Positions 42,946 through 43,529 of a stretch of 43,529 nt of DNA are shown piece after piece. The notes under the pieces were generated by a model, which made no database searches, was not told the DNA's origin, and saw only the letters and a list, made by a program, of their open reading frames with translations. This DNA is from Massilia sp. ZL223 (GTDB lineage: Bacteria; Pseudomonadota; Gammaproteobacteria; Burkholderiales; Burkholderiaceae_D): NCBI RefSeq assembly GCF_018119395.1, contig NZ_JAGPWD010000046.1, forward strand, positions 1 through 43,529, given 5' to 3'. The number at the start of each line of letters is the position of its first letter. Position 1 is the first letter of the stretch. The position numbers and the translations under genes are program-made.

Positions 42946-43284
42946 ATGTTGATCAAATTTAAATGCAAATCGTACCCAGAGGTCCTGATGTACCAGGAAC
43001 ATGCCAAGCGCATCCTCGATTTGCTGCACAAAGACCCCGAGCGCGGCGTGATCACCGCCGAGGAGGCGCCGCGCGCCGTCCAGCTGATCGAGGGCGAAGT
43101 CGAGGAAAGCCGCAAGCATCAGGTCACCGACCAGGTGGCCCAGGACGTCCTAGCCCATGGGGAAGAAGAGGACAAGGAGCATGAGCCGATCGAGGTGGTC
43201 AGCTTCCCGACGCGCATTTATCCACTGCTGGAGATGCTGCGCTCGGCAAGGGATAACCGAACCGATGTGCTGTGGGGTGTTTGA
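42946..43284 (+). CDS. DUF1840 domain-containing protein
   Basis: The 112-residue product starts MLIKFKCKSYPEVLMYQEHA and ends with FPTRIYPLLEMLRSARDNRT, the DUF1840 pattern common in betaproteobacteria. It is acidic and soluble with no signal peptide. No function is established. Two terminators follow it. Confidence 0.88.
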   Translation: MLIKFKCKSYPEVLMYQEHAKRILDLLHKDPERGVITAEEAPRAVQLIEGEVEESRKHQVTDQVAQDVLAHGEEEDKEHEPIEVVSFPTRIYPLLEMLRSARDNRTDVLWGV

Positions 43285-43317
43285 ACACCTCTGAAGGATT
43301 CCGTCAGCGGCGTAGAG

Positions 43318-43346
43318 AAAGCCCGTTTGGGTGAAGGACGGGCTTT
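43318..43346 (+). terminator. First terminator after DUF1840 gene
   Basis: AAAGCCCGT (43318-43326), loop of 11, ACGGGCTTT (43338-43346), then GTTTGTG. A clean 9-bp stem with A- and T-tracts on either side, so it could act in both directions. It is 33 bp after the DUF1840 stop. Confidence 0.85.
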
Positions 43347-43370
43347 GTTTGTGCCGGGTGCGAGAGCAGA

Positions 43371-43407
43371 CAGCCCCGTGGCGTTAGCCACGGGGCTGTT
43401 TGTTTTT
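43371..43407 (+). terminator. Second, stronger tandem terminator
   Basis: CAGCCCCGTGGC (43371-43382), loop GTTA, GCCACGGGGCTG (43387-43398), followed by TTTGTTTTT. A perfect 12-bp stem with a four-base loop and T-tract: a textbook intrinsic terminator. Confidence 0.92.
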
Positions 43408-43473
43408 GTGGGGTGGCGGTGTGCGTCGTGGTGGCCGACGAAGCTATTCGGTCTGCACGCTCTGTGAACTTGG

Positions 43474-43520
43474 GTTCCGGCCAAGGGGGACGCCGAGTCC
43501 CGGAAGTCGTAGGCCGGAAC
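43474..43520. repeat. Nested inverted repeat near window end
   Basis: GTTCCGGCC (43474-43482) pairs perfectly with GGCCGGAAC (43512-43520). Inside it GGGAC (43487-43491) pairs with GTCCC (43497-43501). The element resembles an intergenic palindromic repeat rather than a terminator, because no T-run follows. The surrounding 43408-43529 contains no gene I can support. Confidence 0.5.
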
Positions 43521-43529
43521 AATGCCACT

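Noticed and set aside
43304..43528. Minus-strand open frame at the window end
   Set aside because: It runs through both terminators and the nested palindrome, and its translation has no recognisable features.

Overview
The window reads as chromosomal DNA of a high-GC betaproteobacterium, most likely in the Burkholderiales, family Oxalobacteraceae (Massilia/Telluria-like). This rests on protein-family content and gene order: mreB next to mreC, gatCAB, a proteobacterial type IV glutamate-cysteine ligase beside amtB/glnK/TorF/UbiK, a short EIIA-HPr-EI phosphotransfer cluster, and paired metX-metW. The taxonomic call is an inference from recalled gene families; no database was searched.

Layout. 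(1) Positions 1-7.8 kb are housekeeping: mreB-mreC on the minus strand, gatC-gatA-gatB on the plus strand, a 430-bp array of four hairpin-forming repeats, then divergent pyrE and xth. (2) 8-14.1 kb holds a large unrecognised Ig-like repeat protein, an M48 protease-pseudouridine synthase pair, and metX-metW. (3) 14.1-17.6 kb holds gshB-EIIA(Man)-ptsH-ptsI, all on the minus strand. (4) 17.8-25.2 kb is an accessory block: DUF4272 protein, hybrid sensor kinase, YcxB-like protein, VOC protein, an ECF sigma factor with DUF4142 and cupredoxin genes, and a SoxR module with a SnoaL-like protein and an alpha/beta hydrolase. (5) 25.2-29.7 kb is torF-glnK-amtB, then gshA, with ubiK divergent. (6) 29.7-36.4 kb is a second accessory block: B12-dependent ribonucleotide reductase, SirB2, TPR protein and acyltransferase, DUF1801, apt and a small orphan gene. 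(7) 36.5-43.5 kb holds comM, GNAT, a hypothetical gene, a GlxA-type regulator, a lipoprotein-ABC exporter operon and a DUF1840 gene ending in two tandem terminators.

How the parts fit. comM, ubiK, torF-glnK-amtB, gshA, gshB, EIIA-ptsH-ptsI look like one ancestral neighbourhood split by two accessory blocks. The torF-glnK-amtB operon has a -24/-12 sigma-54 element and an upstream NtrC-type dyad, so nitrogen control is strongly indicated.

The most interesting signals are regulatory. First, the ECF sigma gene and the DUF4142-cupredoxin genes after it are each preceded by the same two-block element (GGGAACG, 14 bp, CGCATC, then ATGG-CAG), which predicts a self-contained, autoregulated sigma regulon. 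Second, a near-perfect SoxR box sits inside a 19-bp-spacer promoter pointing at a SnoaL-like gene, with soxR and an Asp-nucleophile hydrolase on the other side. Third, the hairpin array downstream of gatB keeps base-pairing through G-U-compatible changes.
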